Origin: Paenibacillus silagei
Lineage (GTDB): Bacteria > Bacillota > Bacilli > Paenibacillales > Paenibacillaceae
Direction of reading: 5' to 3'
Assembly (NCBI RefSeq): GCF_017874735.1
Contig: NZ_JAGGLV010000011.1
Location: forward strand, 172,322 to 236,321
Length of the DNA stretch: 64,000 bases
A program made the translations under genes and the position numbers. Position 1 is the stretch's first letter; each line of letters starts with the position of its first letter. Below, in pieces: positions 53,538 to 62,919 of the stretch. The notes under the pieces are model-generated. The model did no database searches and was not told the DNA's origin. It was given only the letters and a program-made list of their open reading frames with translations.

Positions 53538-54908
53538 TCAGTTCCTCCAAAGGTTAGTTTGCTCTACCCAGGACAATCCGTCGCCGGTATCCTTGCAGAG
53601 CAGGTTGATATGGCCCATTTTACGGCCGGTTTTGCTCTCGGTCTTGCCATATATATGAAGCTTGGGCGATATCCCAAGCCGGGTTGCCTCTTCATTCGCA
53701 CGGCAGGCTGCCTGAACGGCTCCGTCCAGATGCTCGCCGAGTACATTCACCATCACCACAGGAGTCAGCAGCTTCGTATCGCCCAGGGGCAGATTGCAGA
53801 TCGCCCGCACATGCTGCTCGAACTGCGAGGTCACGCAGGCATCCATCGTGTAATGGCCGGAGTTATGCGGACGCGGTGCCAGCTCATTGACGAACAGCTC
53901 TCCATCCTCCGTCACGAACATCTCAACCGCCAGCAGCCCGACCGCCTTCATGCCGGAGACAATCCGCTCGGCCAGCTCGCAGGCCCGCCGCTGAATCTCC
54001 TCCGGCACCCGCGCAGGGACAATCGAGAGATGCAGGATATTATCCACATGAATGTTCTCGGCAGGCGGGAAGCTCTTAACCTCCCCCGAGGCACTCCGGG
54101 CGGCGATGACCGAAATCTCACATTTGAAGGTGATGAATTTCTCCAGCACCAGCTCCGGTACATCTGCTTGCGCACCCGGCGCGACTTGCCGGAACGCTGC
54201 GGCCAGCTCTTCCGGTCTGCGGATCACGGCTTGTCCCTTGCCGTCATATCCTCCTGTGGCTGTCTTCAGCACACAGGGCAGGCCCAGCTCGGCAGCCGCC
54301 GCTTCCAGCTCCGCCAGGCTGCCGACCTTGCGGTAGGGCGCAACGGGCACGCCGGCAGCCTCGATCGCCGCCTTCTCGCGCAGCCGGTGCTGCGTCGTAT
54401 ACAGCAGCGCGCTGCCCTGCGGCACGTACGATTCCTCCGTCAGCAGCGCGGCTACGCCCGCGTCCACGTTCTCGAACTCGTACGTGATGACGTCGGAGCG
54501 CCGCGCCAGCTCGCGCGCAGCGTCCCGGTCGTTATACGCCGCCGTGATCTGCGGCGTAACCTGCCCGCACGGCGCATCCTTTGCCGGGTCCAGCGCCACG
54601 AAGCGGTAGCCCATGGCGCTGCCGGACAGCGCCATCATGCGCCCGAGCTGCCCGCCGCCGAGCACGCCGATCGTTGCGCCGGGCAGCAGCGTCCGCGGCG
54701 GCTGCGCCCCGGTCTCTTCCCGCTCTGCCCCAGCCTTGGCATCTATCGTTCTGCCTTCAGCCTTTATCGCCCGCTCCGCCCCGGCACCTTCAGCTTCGCC
54801 TGCAGCCTTTACCGCCCGTTCCACCTCAGCACCGCCCGCTTCGCCTTCAACCTCAGCCCGCTCCGCGCCACCCTCCAGCCGTCCGGCCTTCAGCTCCTCC
54901 AGGCTCAT
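53538..54908 (-). CDS. purK: 5-(carboxyamino)imidazole ribonucleotide synthase with long N-terminal extension
   Basis: 456 residues. The enzyme proper starts near residue 78 (TIGVLGGGQLGRMMAL) and has the ATP-grasp parts (VLKTATGGYDGKGQAVI, EMFVTEDGELFVNELAPRPH). Before it lies an extension of about 75 residues made of A, E, G, R and K in imperfect repeats (VERAVKAAGEAEG, AERAIKAEG). The ATGA overlap with the purE stop at 54905 supports this start, though a start inside the extension is possible. It makes N5-CAIR for PurE. Confidence 0.9.
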   Translation of the reverse strand: MSLEELKAGRLEGGAERAEVEGEAGGAEVERAVKAAGEAEGAGAERAIKAEGRTIDAKAGAEREETGAQPPRTLLPGATIGVLGGGQLGRMMALSGSAMGYRFVALDPAKDAPCGQVTPQITAAYNDRDAARELARRSDVITYEFENVDAGVAALLTEESYVPQGSALLYTTQHRLREKAAIEAAGVPVAPYRKVGSLAELEAAAAELGLPCVLKTATGGYDGKGQAVIRRPEELAAAFRQVAPGAQADVPELVLEKFITFKCEISVIAARSASGEVKSFPPAENIHVDNILHLSIVPARVPEEIQRRACELAERIVSGMKAVGLLAVEMFVTEDGELFVNELAPRPHNSGHYTMDACVTSQFEQHVRAICNLPLGDTKLLTPVVMVNVLGEHLDGAVQAACRANEEATRLGISPKLHIYGKTESKTGRKMGHINLLCKDTGDGLSWVEQTNLWRN

Positions 54909-55390
54909 AGACTCTCGCTGCTTTCCAGCACCTCTTGCTGAGTCGCCTCGCGCCGCAGCTGCACCCGCTGCGCTACCTCCGGCTCGAAGGCGCCGATGAT
55001 CTGCGCCGCCAGCAGTCCCGCATTGATAGCTCCGGCGCGTCCGATCGCTACCGTCGCTACCGGGATGCCCGCAGGCATCTGCACAATAGACAGCAGCGAA
55101 TCCATGCCGTTCAAAGCCTTCGACTGTACGGGAACCCCGATAACAGGCAGCGTGGTCTTAGCAGCCACCATACCCGGCAGATGTGCCGCGCCGCCCGCTC
55201 CGGCGATAATGACCCGCAGGCCGCGCTCTGCCGCCTCCTCGGCATAACGGAACATCAGATCCGGTGTGCGGTGTGCGGAGACAACCTTTTTCTCATAAGC
55301 TATATCCAGCTCCTCCAGCACTTCACAGGTATGTTGCATTGTTTCCCAATCTGATTTACTTCCCATAATAACAGATACCTGTACTGACAT
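54905..55390 (-). CDS. purE: N5-CAIR mutase
   Basis: 161 residues, class I PurE. VIMGSKSDWETMQHT is the substrate loop; VSAHRTPDLMFRYAEEA and AGGAAHLPGMVAAKT follow. It is the first gene of the operon, 92 bases after the leader terminator. Confidence 0.95.
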   Translation of the reverse strand: MSVQVSVIMGSKSDWETMQHTCEVLEELDIAYEKKVVSAHRTPDLMFRYAEEAAERGLRVIIAGAGGAAHLPGMVAAKTTLPVIGVPVQSKALNGMDSLLSIVQMPAGIPVATVAIGRAGAINAGLLAAQIIGAFEPEVAQRVQLRREATQQEVLESSESL

Positions 55391-55482
55391 AACTCAACCT
55401 GCCTTTCCTTCACATAAATAATTGATCTTCTACATTCTCTATCTTGAGCTATTTCTTTATAGTTTTCCATATTTCGCATAAA

Positions 55483-55522
55483 AAAAGCCCGATTTCCTAA
55501 CGCATTTGCGGGAAATTCGGAC
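55483..55522 (-). terminator. Riboswitch-controlled terminator in the pur leader
   Basis: On the minus strand CCGAATTTCC pairs with GGAAATCGG around an inner CGCAAATGCG hairpin, then TTTTTTT. It lies between the guanine aptamer and purE. About 110 bases separate aptamer and terminator, leaving room for an antiterminator. Confidence 0.8.
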
Positions 55523-55635
55523 TTCGGAGGAATGATTAGACAATTTTCGCGCTCCCGTCAGGGAGCGACACGAAACAGGACAGCATGCACTCTTCCGGAC
55601 AGACCGCAAGCGATGTCGCCTTATGCCTTCCAAAT

Positions 55636-55704
55636 CCCCGTAGTCCGGAAATTTACGGTTCCCGGGTAGAAACTTCCGGGCCCTATCCCCGGAGATATAC
55701 GAGC
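55636..55704 (-). promoter_or_regulatory. Guanine (purine) riboswitch aptamer
   Basis: The minus strand reads CTCGTATATC, GAAGTTTCTACC, CCGTAAATTTCCGGACTACG. These are the P1 start, the J2/3 core and loop 3/J3-1 of the purine aptamer. P1 pairs CTCGTA with TACGGG. The specificity base, C in GACTAC (U in adenine aptamers), points to guanine or hypoxanthine. Confidence 0.92.
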
Positions 55705-55719
55705 TGTTCATACCTTAAG

Positions 55720-55795
55720 TTTAACAACCCCCTACACTGTATGTCAACTTAAACACGAACATTAACATATCCTCTCGAAAAAACGTTCGCTTTTT
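55720..55795 (-). promoter_or_regulatory. pur operon promoter with two PurR boxes
   Basis: TTGACA (minus strand, 55742-55747) with TAAACT about 18 bases downstream is the likely promoter. Upstream are two inverted PurBoxes, ACACGAACATTA (55753-55764, plus strand) and AACGTTCGCTTTT (55782-55794), 17 bases apart as in B. subtilis PurR targets. Transcription start is thus PurR-controlled, and elongation is guanine-controlled. Confidence 0.8.
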
Positions 55796-55876
55796 GATAG
55801 GATCTATTACTATTATCCCCCAATTTATTCGATAAGGCCTGTCCATACCCTGAAGACTTCGTTTCCCAAAACACAA

Positions 55877-55915
55877 AAAACAGCGGTTTCTCCCCTTAAG
55901 AGAATACCGCTGTTT
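55877..55915 (-). terminator. Intrinsic terminator after the DUF2628 gene
   Basis: AAACAGCGGT pairs with ACCGCTGTTT, followed by six T on the minus strand. It separates this gene from the pur promoter. Confidence 0.8.
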
Positions 55916-55980
55916 CTTATAATCGTTGATTGGATTCCGCCTGTCTGAATTACTCCGCTGCAGTTAATACTTAGCCGGGT

Positions 55981-56292
55981 TTAGGCTGCGGAAATAATTC
56001 CCTTGGCCTGCAATGTGTATTGGTCGCCCTGATCGGCTGGGCGATAGCCTTTATCCAACAGGTCTTTGATAAAGATCTTGTTATATACAAAAGAAAAGAT
56101 GAATCCTGGTATCCATGCCCCAATACCAAAGGTGAAAAATCCCGCTGCAAATGCTGTAATAAACATAATCACAGCCCATTTTAAATCCCCTCTGAACAAA
56201 GCCGGAAAAAATCCGAAGAAAAAGGTAGTCCAGCTAAATCCTACTTTAACCTCTTTCACTACTCCCGCACTATTTTGTAATCTTACATGCAC
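55981..56292 (-). CDS. DUF2628/HrgC-like small membrane protein
   Basis: 103 residues. A short N-terminal strand region (MHVRLQNSAGVVKEVKVG) is followed by two or three hydrophobic stretches rich in F and G (FSWTTFFFGFFPALFRGD, AAGFFTFGIGAWIPGFIFSF). The YNKIFIKDLLDKGYRPA ending matches DUF2628/HrgC-type proteins. Function unknown. Confidence 0.75.
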   Translation of the reverse strand: MHVRLQNSAGVVKEVKVGFSWTTFFFGFFPALFRGDLKWAVIMFITAFAAGFFTFGIGAWIPGFIFSFVYNKIFIKDLLDKGYRPADQGDQYTLQAKGIISAA

Positions 56293-56449
56293 GACTTAAG
56301 TCCCCCTAATGGTCATTTATACCAATAACATTACAATATATGACAAGATAAATACAATCTTTTTTTCTCTCTTCTGTGTCTTTTGTATGAATATAACAAA
56401 CTTTCAAAACTATTTTCTCTGAATTCTTCTGTTTTAGCCCGAAAAAAAA

Positions 56450-56465
56450 GAACGCCGCAGCGTTC
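56450..56465 (-). terminator. Short terminator of uspA
   Basis: GAACGC and GCGTTC with a 4-base loop, then eight T on the minus strand. Confidence 0.75.
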
Positions 56466-56482
56466 CTCTACTAAAGTTCCTA

Positions 56483-56926
56483 TTATTTAACAACCAGCAC
56501 CGGAATGCGCGCACTTTGCACCACATTATGGCTGACGCTGCCCAGAACGAATTCCCGGATACCGCCCAGCCCCCGGCTGCCGATGACGATTACATCTGCA
56601 CCCTGCTCCTTGGCATAATTCAGAATAATTTCCGCAGGCGATCCCTGCAGCAATTCTACCGTAGCATTCAGACCTTCGGCTTCCAGCCGGCTTTTCACTT
56701 CATCCGTAGTCTGGACCGCGAGGTCATAATAATCCTTGTTCACCGATGCCGGCAGAGGCGCGAGCGCTTCCCCGATGAAGAACCGCGGGAATTCAAATGC
56801 GTGTACGACGTACAGGGAGGACCCCGGAGTTACCTTAGCCAGCTCAATCGCCCGTTCCAGAGCCTGATTCGAAGCCTTTGAACCGTCATAGGCAAGCAGA
56901 ATTTTAGAGAATAACATATACGCCAC
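56483..56926 (-). CDS. uspA: Universal stress protein UspA family
   Basis: 147 residues. ILLAYDGSKASNQALERAIE and VIGSRGLGGIREFVLGSVSH with the following nucleotide-loop serine place it in the ATP-binding UspA group. Cytoplasmic, stress-related. Monocistronic. Confidence 0.9.
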   Translation of the reverse strand: MAYMLFSKILLAYDGSKASNQALERAIELAKVTPGSSLYVVHAFEFPRFFIGEALAPLPASVNKDYYDLAVQTTDEVKSRLEAEGLNATVELLQGSPAEIILNYAKEQGADVIVIGSRGLGGIREFVLGSVSHNVVQSARIPVLVVK

Positions 56927-56967
56927 CTCTTTCTATTATTTACATCATTACCAAGCCTGCAAAGGTC

Positions 56968-57231
56968 TTACCTCAAAAAATATCCATACAGCACCATATT
57001 CAGCAGCAGCAGCAGCGGAATTCCGAGTCTGAAGGAAGTATGCCTTGTCTTGTGGCGTTTGCGGTACATGGCAGTCAGCACACCCAGCGCACCGCCCATG
57101 AACGCCAGCAGAAACAATGTTTTCTCCGGCACCCGATCCCGTCTTTTCCGGGCCTTGTTCTTGTCTTCCGACATCACTACATACCCGATAATGTTGATCA
57201 GCGCGAACCACAGCAATACCACCTTGACCAT
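56968..57231 (-). CDS. DUF1294 membrane protein
   Basis: 87 residues from the ATG at 57231 (MVKVVLLWFALIN), with GGAGG ten bases upstream. A membrane helix, a basic loop (KNKARKRRDRVPEKTL), the DUF1294 core (LLAFMGGALGVLTAMYRKRHKT, with the conserved G-G-x-G and H-K-T) and a final helix. Function unknown. Confidence 0.85.
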   Translation of the reverse strand: MVKVVLLWFALINIIGYVVMSEDKNKARKRRDRVPEKTLFLLAFMGGALGVLTAMYRKRHKTRHTSFRLGIPLLLLLNMVLYGYFLR

Positions 57232-57309
57232 CCCTCCGGCCCCTCCTCCTAGCATCCTATCTGCTCTCTATTATATTACCCTTTCCGGCAAAAAACCAAT
57301 AACCTCACA

Positions 57310-58557
57310 TCACCGGCCCTGCAACTGCCGCTCTTTCTTGCTCCGCCCGCCTGCGGCTCCGGCTTCCCTGATCCAGAACCAGGACAGCACCGCCGCCAGC
57401 ACCGCTGCAATAGCGCCCAGCCAGAAGCCTCCGCGCAGACCGTACGCCGCACTCATCCATCCCGCTACAAAAGGACCGCCGGACATGCCGATCGCATACA
57501 CCGCCTGATAGAACCCCATCGCTGTCGCCCGCTTGAACGGAGCTACCCCGGAGACGGATTTACCCAGCAGCAGCGGGAAGATCAGGCCTTGCATGAAGCC
57601 GTTCCCGATCTGTGTGGCACATAACGCCGCAAGCGTTGGCATCGAAGGGATGAGCAGCGTGAACACCGCACTTCCGGCAAAACCGAGCATCAGCGTCCCC
57701 CGGTCCCCCAGCCACCGGCCGAACAGCCGCGCACCATAGAGGGTCGCTACCGCATGAGGCAGCATAAAAGCCAGCGTCAGCCAGCCGAGACTCCCCTTGC
57801 TCGCGCCAATATAGAGCGCCTGATTCGGCGTGTAGCCGAACATTGTAATGAACAGCACACAATGGGCCAGCACCGATAACAGTGATACTTTTACCAGCAG
57901 CGGCTCCTTCACGACACCGGCCAGATCCTTGAGCTTAATCGCCGTGCGCTTCTCCAGCTGTTGCTCCGGAAGACGGACGACCAGCAGCATCGCGGCCACC
58001 GCCACAATCCCACCGATGATGAACGGGGTATTCCAGCCGAAGTGGTCTACGATATAGCCGCTGATCATCATGCTGGTTAACTGGGCAATCACCGTGGTGA
58101 ACTGGAGCATACCCATAGCCCTGCCCGCCTCTTCTTTCGGAAAATACCCCGCGAACATCACCGAGTACACGACCCACGCCGATGCTGCTATCCCCGAAAC
58201 CGCCCGCGCCGCCAGCGCCCAGCCCGGATGTGCCCCTGCCAGGAACAGCAGACAGCTCGCTCCGCTTGCGATCAGCCCCAGATAAATGAACGGCCGCCGC
58301 CGGTTAAGCACATCTGAACCCATCCCTATCGGCAGCCGGAACAGAATCTGCATCAGGCCGTAGATCCCCAGCACCGCTCCCACCATGACATAAGAAGCTC
58401 CCAGATGCTCCACATACGGCGAGAGCACCGGAACATAGATATAAGAAGAGAACCAGAACATAAAGACGATCACCAGAAAATACAACCGGCTGCTCCCCTT
58501 CGTACCCGGGGCCTCTGCCGCTTTCGTCACACCCGCTAACCCTTCAGCCGCCGCCAC
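57310..58557 (-). CDS. MFS transporter
   Basis: 415 residues with about twelve membrane segments. The loop 2-3 motif is FRLPIGMGSDVLNRRRP; GYFPKEEAGRAMGMLQFTTV is typical of drug or sugar exporters of the MFS_1 group. Substrate unknown. No regulator nearby. Confidence 0.88.
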   Translation of the reverse strand: MAAAEGLAGVTKAAEAPGTKGSSRLYFLVIVFMFWFSSYIYVPVLSPYVEHLGASYVMVGAVLGIYGLMQILFRLPIGMGSDVLNRRRPFIYLGLIASGASCLLFLAGAHPGWALAARAVSGIAASAWVVYSVMFAGYFPKEEAGRAMGMLQFTTVIAQLTSMMISGYIVDHFGWNTPFIIGGIVAVAAMLLVVRLPEQQLEKRTAIKLKDLAGVVKEPLLVKVSLLSVLAHCVLFITMFGYTPNQALYIGASKGSLGWLTLAFMLPHAVATLYGARLFGRWLGDRGTLMLGFAGSAVFTLLIPSMPTLAALCATQIGNGFMQGLIFPLLLGKSVSGVAPFKRATAMGFYQAVYAIGMSGGPFVAGWMSAAYGLRGGFWLGAIAAVLAAVLSWFWIREAGAAGGRSKKERQLQGR

Positions 58558-58671
58558 TTCTCCACCTGCCCCACTCTATTTACCGGAGCCCTAACGCCTG
58601 ACCCCGTATCAATCTTCTACAGTAAAGCATATCTGCCGTCCCTTGGACAGCCTTACTTTGGCTTCCTGCGG

Positions 58672-60810
58672 CTACTTGCCCTTCTGTTTCGCTTCCATCG
58701 CAGCCTTCAGCAGGTCCCCAAGATTGTTGCCGGCACTTTCCGTCTTGCTGTACTGCTGCACCAGCTTCTGCTGCTCGCGTTTGTTGATATGCTTGTGGTC
58801 CTTATCCATCGTCTCTGTAATTCCGCAGCCGAGGCACTGCACATACTTTCCGGCCTTGCCTTCCTTCATCTCCATCTTCTTATGGCACTGCGGGCAACGG
58901 CGGTTCGACAGCTGCTTCTCGCCCGCCCGGGTGTAGCCGCAGTCCTCCTTCGGACAGACCAGCAGCTTGCCGCGTTTGGTCTTCTTTTCTAACATCCTTG
59001 TTCCACACTCCGGACAATGGCTGTTAGAGACATTATGCGGCTTGTATTCCGCTCCGCTGTTCTTCACCCCGGACACCAGCTCCTGGGCCATACTCCGGAT
59101 ACCCTGTAAAAAAGGCTCCGGGCGCCCCTGCCCGCGCGCAATTCTCTCCAGCTCCGCTTCCCAGCGTGCCGTCAGCTCCGGTGTACGCAGCTGCCCCGAG
59201 ACCAGCTCAATCAACTGCTTACCCTTGCCGGTCGGATGCAGCAGATTGCCCTGCCGTTCAATCGTATCCGAGCTGACCAGCTTCTCAATAATATCCGCAC
59301 GGGTGGCCGGTGTCCCCAGCCCATGCTTCTCCATCTGCGTCAGCAGCGTGGCTTCATTATAACGCTTCGGCGGCTGTGTCCGTCCCGGCTTGATGATGCA
59401 GCGATCCACCTTCACAGGGTCGCCTTCCCGCAGCTCCGGCAGCTTCACACTGCCTGCTGCGGGTTCATCCCCCGCATCCTCCTCGTCGTCATCCGAGCTC
59501 ATATCTCCGCCGTATACCTCACGCCAGCCTGCATCCTTGATGGTAGTTCCCTTCACATAGAAGCTTTCACCATCTACGGTTACCGTCACAGCTACGGCAT
59601 CATAACGGGCCGGAGAATAGAACAGACTGATGAACCGCCTTACGATCAGATCGTAGAGCTTCCGCTCTTCCGCACTCAGCAGATTGAGCAGCACCGTCTG
59701 CTCTGTCGGAATAATCGCGTGGTGATCGCTGACCTTGCTGTCATCGACAATCCGCTTCGTAATCGGCAGCGGCTTCCGCAGCAGCGGCCTGGCGAGAGCT
59801 GCATAAGGACCGATAGCCACGCTGTCGAGCCTTTCTTTTAGCGTGCCCGTCATATCAGCGGTCAGATAACGGCTGTCTGTACGCGGATAGGTGACCAGCT
59901 TATGCTGTTCATACAGCTTTTGGAGCACACTTGAGGTCTGTTTCGCTGAGAAGCCGTATTTACGGTTGGCATCCCGCTGCAGCTCAGTCAGATCGTAAGC
60001 CAGCGGATGCGGCTCGCTTTTCTCGCTCTTCTGCACCTTAGTAATCCGTCCGCTGCGGCCCGTGAGCTTCTCCTTGAGGACCCCCGTCTTCTCCCTGTCA
60101 AAAATCCGGCCATCCCCGCCCTGCGCACGCCACCCCGCCTGGAAATTCCCGAAATCCCCAGTCAGCAGGTCATATTCCTGGGAACGGAAGCCGATAATCT
60201 CATTCTCCCGGTCCATAATCATTCCCAGGGTAGGGGTCTGCACACGCCCCGCAGAGAGCGGCGCGCCGAACTTGCAGGTTAAGGCCCGCGTCACATTCAG
60301 CCCGATCATCCAATCCGCCTCAGCACGGCAGCGGGCAGATTCATACAGCCGGTCGAAATCCCGTCCAGGCCGCAGCGAAGCGAAGCCCTCCTTAATGGCC
60401 TTATCCGTCTGCGAAGAGATCCACAGCCGCCGGAACGGTTTTTTCCAGCCTGCCATATTCATAATCCAGCGGGCCAGCAGCTCACCCTCACGCGCCGCAT
60501 CCGTTGCTACGATCAGCTCCTCTATATCCTGCCGCTTCATTAACTGCTGCACAGCCTTATATTGCTGGCTGGTCTCGCGCAGCACCTTCAGCTTGGCCTT
60601 CTCTGGAAGAATCGGCAGATCCTCCAGCGCCCAGGTTGCATATTTATTGTTATAGTCCTCAGGCTCAGCCAGGCCAACCAGATGCCCCAGCGCCCAGGTC
60701 ACCACATATTTCGGACCTTCCATATAACTCTTCTGTTTATTCCCACAGCCCAGCACCCGCGCAATCTCACGGGCTACCGACGGCTTCTCTGCCAATACTA
60801 ATACCTTCAT
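58672..60810 (-). CDS. topB: DNA topoisomerase III
   Basis: 712 residues, type IA. The TOPRIM start is VLVLAEKPSVAREIARVLG; metal-binding residues are in VATDAAREGELLARWI. The catalytic Tyr308 lies in LVTYPRTDSRYL. Two C-terminal zinc elements (CPECGTRMLEKK with CPKEDCGY; CPQCHKKMEM with CLGC) extend the enzyme, as in Bacillus TopB. It resolves and decatenates DNA. Confidence 0.95.
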   Translation of the reverse strand: MKVLVLAEKPSVAREIARVLGCGNKQKSYMEGPKYVVTWALGHLVGLAEPEDYNNKYATWALEDLPILPEKAKLKVLRETSQQYKAVQQLMKRQDIEELIVATDAAREGELLARWIMNMAGWKKPFRRLWISSQTDKAIKEGFASLRPGRDFDRLYESARCRAEADWMIGLNVTRALTCKFGAPLSAGRVQTPTLGMIMDRENEIIGFRSQEYDLLTGDFGNFQAGWRAQGGDGRIFDREKTGVLKEKLTGRSGRITKVQKSEKSEPHPLAYDLTELQRDANRKYGFSAKQTSSVLQKLYEQHKLVTYPRTDSRYLTADMTGTLKERLDSVAIGPYAALARPLLRKPLPITKRIVDDSKVSDHHAIIPTEQTVLLNLLSAEERKLYDLIVRRFISLFYSPARYDAVAVTVTVDGESFYVKGTTIKDAGWREVYGGDMSSDDDEEDAGDEPAAGSVKLPELREGDPVKVDRCIIKPGRTQPPKRYNEATLLTQMEKHGLGTPATRADIIEKLVSSDTIERQGNLLHPTGKGKQLIELVSGQLRTPELTARWEAELERIARGQGRPEPFLQGIRSMAQELVSGVKNSGAEYKPHNVSNSHCPECGTRMLEKKTKRGKLLVCPKEDCGYTRAGEKQLSNRRCPQCHKKMEMKEGKAGKYVQCLGCGITETMDKDHKHINKREQQKLVQQYSKTESAGNNLGDLLKAAMEAKQKGK

Positions 60811-61078
60811 CGTCCAATCCCCTCCCTGTCATCAACAACCTATTATACCATGACATACAAGTCCGCAATTATCATCAGGCCGAATTCCCTTCACTTCAGC
60901 TAGACTAGAATCATCCCCCAGCCGAAAGGAGCATCTGGGACCCCACCATCCGAACTCGGTAAGTGAAGTCTACATTCCATTAACGATACTCTAATAAGCA
61001 AAAAGCCCGCATCTGCACAGCAGACGCGGACAAGGGCTCAGCCTATCTTACCCATTCCCGTTTTCACGGTTCGCGGGT
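60811..61078. other. Intergenic region between topB and the anti-sigma gene
   Basis: No gene. It contains the terminator at 61003-61039 and the topB upstream region. Confidence 0.4.
61003..61039 (-). terminator. Intrinsic terminator of the sigma/anti-sigma operon
   Basis: AGCCC/GGGCT outside and GCAGATGCG/CGCGTCTGC inside form the stem, then TTTTT on the minus strand. Confidence 0.8.
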
Positions 61079-62212
61079 TCATGGAATCACTATAGTGCTC
61101 TCAAGGTCCTTATGATAAGTTCTCACCGGTTTCCCATTGTCATCCAACAAGAGCTTCAGATCATTATCCAAAGTCATTGTATACGGTCTGACCGTAATCG
61201 TCTTAGGGGTTTGCGGGAAGGTATTGTACAGGCTATCCACAATAGGATGCTGAACAGCCTTCATCAAGGCATATCCTTGCTTGGAAGCAGCAACATTACC
61301 TGCATCATCCACAAGCTCATAGAATACCGCCGTTGGACCATATTCTCCTGTCTGCTCCGGTGATGCAGGCACTTCCCCTTCACTGGTGATGATCATCCTC
61401 ATGGCAGCAGGCGTGATGTCCAGACTCTTTACTTTATAATGGAAGGAGTCTTTGCTCGCTCCCTGGCCCGGGGTAAGGTTGATGATTCCCTCCGCAAGCT
61501 TCTTCGCTGTTACCTCGAACTCAAACGGCTCGGCGATCTGGGCAACCGGTACGCGGATATTCACCTTGAATTCGTCTCCGAGAGCCGAAGCATTGTGCAG
61601 TTCTCTAAGCTCCAATAAGAGGGTGTTCGGTTGTCCTTTTACGTCACCTGTGATAGAAGAACCGAAGCCGATAGGCTCTCCTGTCGCCAGAGTAACCTCT
61701 GGTAGACCCAGCAGTCCTTTAGTTGATTGATCGAATTCATGGGTTTTAAAATCAGTAATCTCCGCAAGCACCCGCTCATCTGCTACTCCGGTTCTTTCGA
61801 AGCCGATGGCCAACTGGATTCCGTCATAAAATACCTCCGTAACACTTAAAGTCACTCCATCCTTGGTAACGCTCATATTAGGTGAAGTAGTCAGGCCCTG
61901 TTCCGCCGCTAATTTCAGTCCCGGGTTCTCCGTGTGCTTGAATATACTGCTGAAGACAGGAATTTGACTCAAGGTATCGGCCCAAGCAGGAGAGATGAAC
62001 CCTGCGGTTATCGTACCTAACCCTATTACTACAGCTATGCTTGCGGCTGCCAGCGTCTTTTTAAGCAATTTATTTCCTCCTCTGGTCTCCAAATGTTCGA
62101 TCCGGTTCATAATCTGCTCATTATAGCTATCTACAGGAAGCTCTACTCTTCCGACGCTGCTGCGAATACGTTCCAGCATTTGCTTCTCAGTTTGATTCTG
62201 CCACTTCTCCAT
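61079..62212 (-). CDS. DUF4179 anti-sigma-type membrane protein
   Basis: 377 residues from the ATG at 62212 with GGGAGGGTG upstream. About 45 cytoplasmic residues (QTEKQMLERIRSSVGRVELP), one membrane helix (KTLAAASIAVVIGLGTITAG), then a large external domain of DUF4179 type (SQIPVFSSIFKHTENPGL, VTKDGVTLSVTEVFYDGIQL). It starts inside the end of the ECF sigma gene. It is the likely anti-sigma factor holding that sigma at the membrane until an external signal arrives. Confidence 0.85.
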   Translation of the reverse strand: MEKWQNQTEKQMLERIRSSVGRVELPVDSYNEQIMNRIEHLETRGGNKLLKKTLAAASIAVVIGLGTITAGFISPAWADTLSQIPVFSSIFKHTENPGLKLAAEQGLTTSPNMSVTKDGVTLSVTEVFYDGIQLAIGFERTGVADERVLAEITDFKTHEFDQSTKGLLGLPEVTLATGEPIGFGSSITGDVKGQPNTLLLELRELHNASALGDEFKVNIRVPVAQIAEPFEFEVTAKKLAEGIINLTPGQGASKDSFHYKVKSLDITPAAMRMIITSEGEVPASPEQTGEYGPTAVFYELVDDAGNVAASKQGYALMKAVQHPIVDSLYNTFPQTPKTITVRPYTMTLDNDLKLLLDDNGKPVRTYHKDLESTIVIP

Positions 62213-62774
62213 GAGCACACCCTCCCTTTTCATCCGCTTTTTGCTGAATCAGTTTTTTACGGAGCCGTTCGTATTTTTTGCGCAGCGCCGCCGAACTGCT
62301 TCCAGTAATCATTGAGATCTCTTCGAAGCTGTATTGTTCAATGACACGAAGGATTAATAGCCCCCGCTCTTCCGAAGTGAGATTTTCAAAAATCCGGTCT
62401 ACCGGCGACTCCTCCGGCAACGCTTGTTGATTCGTCATCAGTTGCAGCTTATAAAGGGACAGTAACCGGCTGCGGCGCTTACGCCTGCGAAGCTGGTCCA
62501 GGCAATGATGATAAGCCACCTTATATAGCCAGGCCGAAAAAGAAACCCGCCGTTCATAACGCCCAAGCTGCTGATACACCTTAACGAATATATCCTGCAC
62601 AGCATCCTCCGCTTCTTCACGGCTCCTTAGGAGATAGTAGCAATACGTGTAAATCTTTCTTTCATACTCCTTAATTATGGTTGAGAACGCTTGCCTGTCT
62701 CCTGCGTGTACCTGATGAATGGCTTCTTCAATCTTATTTGGATTCATTGGGCCCCCGGGGTTGCCTTGCTCCAA
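62187..62774 (-). CDS. ECF-type RNA polymerase sigma factor
   Basis: 195 residues from a TTG at 62774 with a near-perfect GGAGGTGAT five bases upstream; the frame is open to 62942 but lacks an SD, and an ATG at 62747 is the alternative. Region 2 is FSTIIKEYERKIYTYCYYLL with EDAVQDIFVKVYQQ. Region 4 is the helix-turn-helix EQYSFEEISMITGSSSAALR. It overlaps the anti-sigma gene and probably controls its own operon. Confidence 0.88.
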   Translation of the reverse strand: MEQGNPGGPMNPNKIEEAIHQVHAGDRQAFSTIIKEYERKIYTYCYYLLRSREEAEDAVQDIFVKVYQQLGRYERRVSFSAWLYKVAYHHCLDQLRRRKRRSRLLSLYKLQLMTNQQALPEESPVDRIFENLTSEERGLLILRVIEQYSFEEISMITGSSSAALRKKYERLRKKLIQQKADEKGGCAHGEVAESN

Positions 62775-62919
62775 AGGAATCACCTCCACTTTCCTTTTAC
62801 ACCTGTATAACGAATGCCAATTGTGCATTTGTGACATATAAGGAAATAGCAAATATAACAAAAGACAGTTCCCCTGAAATTCGAGCAACTGTCTAGATTT
62901 AACGCTATGTAAGTCTCTC

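Noticed and set aside
60926..60960. 5S rRNA fragment
   Set aside because: ACCATCCGAACTCGG resembles the 5S core, but the match is short and the surroundings do not fit 5S helices.
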